Origin: Sulfurimonas sp.
GTDB taxonomy: Bacteria; Campylobacterota; Campylobacteria; Campylobacterales; Sulfurimonadaceae
DNA: 6,643 nt
Assembly (NCBI GenBank): GCA_027858865.1
Contig: JAQIBW010000220.1
Coordinates: 1 to 6,643 of the forward strand
Direction: 5' to 3'
A model generated the notes under the pieces. It was not told the DNA's origin and did not search any database. It worked only from the letters and a program-made list of their open reading frames with translations. How positions within the stretch are numbered: the stretch's first letter is position 1; every line of letters begins with the position of its first letter. Below, piece by piece: positions 6,442-6,643 of the stretch. The translations under genes and the position numbers were made by a program.

Positions 6442-6643
6442 ATGTATGATTGGGAAGATAAGCCAGAGCTAAACATTACTCCACTTGTGGATGTAATGTT
6501 GGTTTTGCTAGCAATTTTAATGGTAATAGCTCCAAATATAATATATGAAGAGAATATCAAACTACCTCAAGGTTCAATGAGCCAACAACTATCTAAAATA
6601 CCACCGGTTCATATCTCAATAGATAAAGAGTTAAATGTTAAAA
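6442..6643 (+). CDS. exbD: ExbD/TolR-family biopolymer transport protein (3' end beyond window)
   Basis: This partner of the preceding channel anchors in the inner membrane and reaches into the periplasm. Only the first 67 codons are present. They show the family layout: a short cytoplasmic N-terminus with the LNITPLVDVMLVLLAILMV motif (10-28), a single membrane helix (about 13-32) and the start of the periplasmic domain with IKLPQG (39-44) and VHISIDKE (56-63). Asp17 in PLVDVML is the proton-carrying aspartate that is essential in E. coli ExbD and TolR. ATG 6442 is four bases after the exbB stop; an overlapping ATG at 6446 is in another frame. The ribosome site is weak (AGAAAAG, 6426-6432), suggesting coupling to exbB. 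The gene is cut by the window edge, not visibly broken. ExbD versus TolR cannot be settled here. Confidence 0.93.
   Translation, partial: MYDWEDKPELNITPLVDVMLVLLAILMVIAPNIIYEENIKLPQGSMSQQLSKIPPVHISIDKELNVK

Overview
The window holds the F1/peripheral-stalk ATP synthase operon of a member of the Campylobacterota (epsilon-proteobacteria), read entirely on the + strand. The proteins look closest to free-living Sulfurimonas- or Arcobacter-type organisms. That placement rests on gene order (b', b, delta, alpha, gamma, beta, epsilon, then an ExbB/TolQ-ExbD/TolR pair), on AT-rich DNA, on a promoter with a perfect -10 and no -35, and on subunit sequences resembling this phylum as I remember them. The genus is not resolved.

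Layout: bases 1-125 are a leader with no gene that I can support. It has an AT-rich phased-tract zone (about 31-64, including a perfect 10-bp tandem repeat), a TATAAT at 98-103 and a strong Shine-Dalgarno at 115-123. Then follow atpF' (126-548), atpF (558-1073, GTG start), atpH (1074-1607), atpA (1629-3146, GTG start), atpG (3157-4044), atpD (best start 4056, alternative 4044; ends 5450), atpC (5475-5867), an exbB/tolQ-family gene (5871-6437) and the first 67 codons of an exbD/tolR-family gene (6442 to the window edge). Gaps between genes run from a 1-base overlap to 24 bases, and I see no terminator hairpin anywhere, so one transcript probably spans the window and continues beyond it.

Together the genes encode the complete catalytic F1 (alpha, beta, gamma, delta, epsilon) and a b/b' heterodimeric stator stalk. 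The membrane rotor and channel genes atpB (a) and atpE (c) are absent, as expected for this phylum, where they lie elsewhere. The two trailing genes encode a proton-driven stator channel, probably the motor of a Tol-Pal or TonB system. The operon therefore joins a user of the proton gradient for ATP synthesis with one that sends the same gradient to the outer membrane.

No new system is evident. The points most worth a second look are the cleavable-looking signal peptide on subunit b, the start-codon ambiguities of atpF and atpD, the phased leader, the co-transcribed stator pair, the shortened epsilon C-terminus and the codon-usage contrast between alpha and delta.
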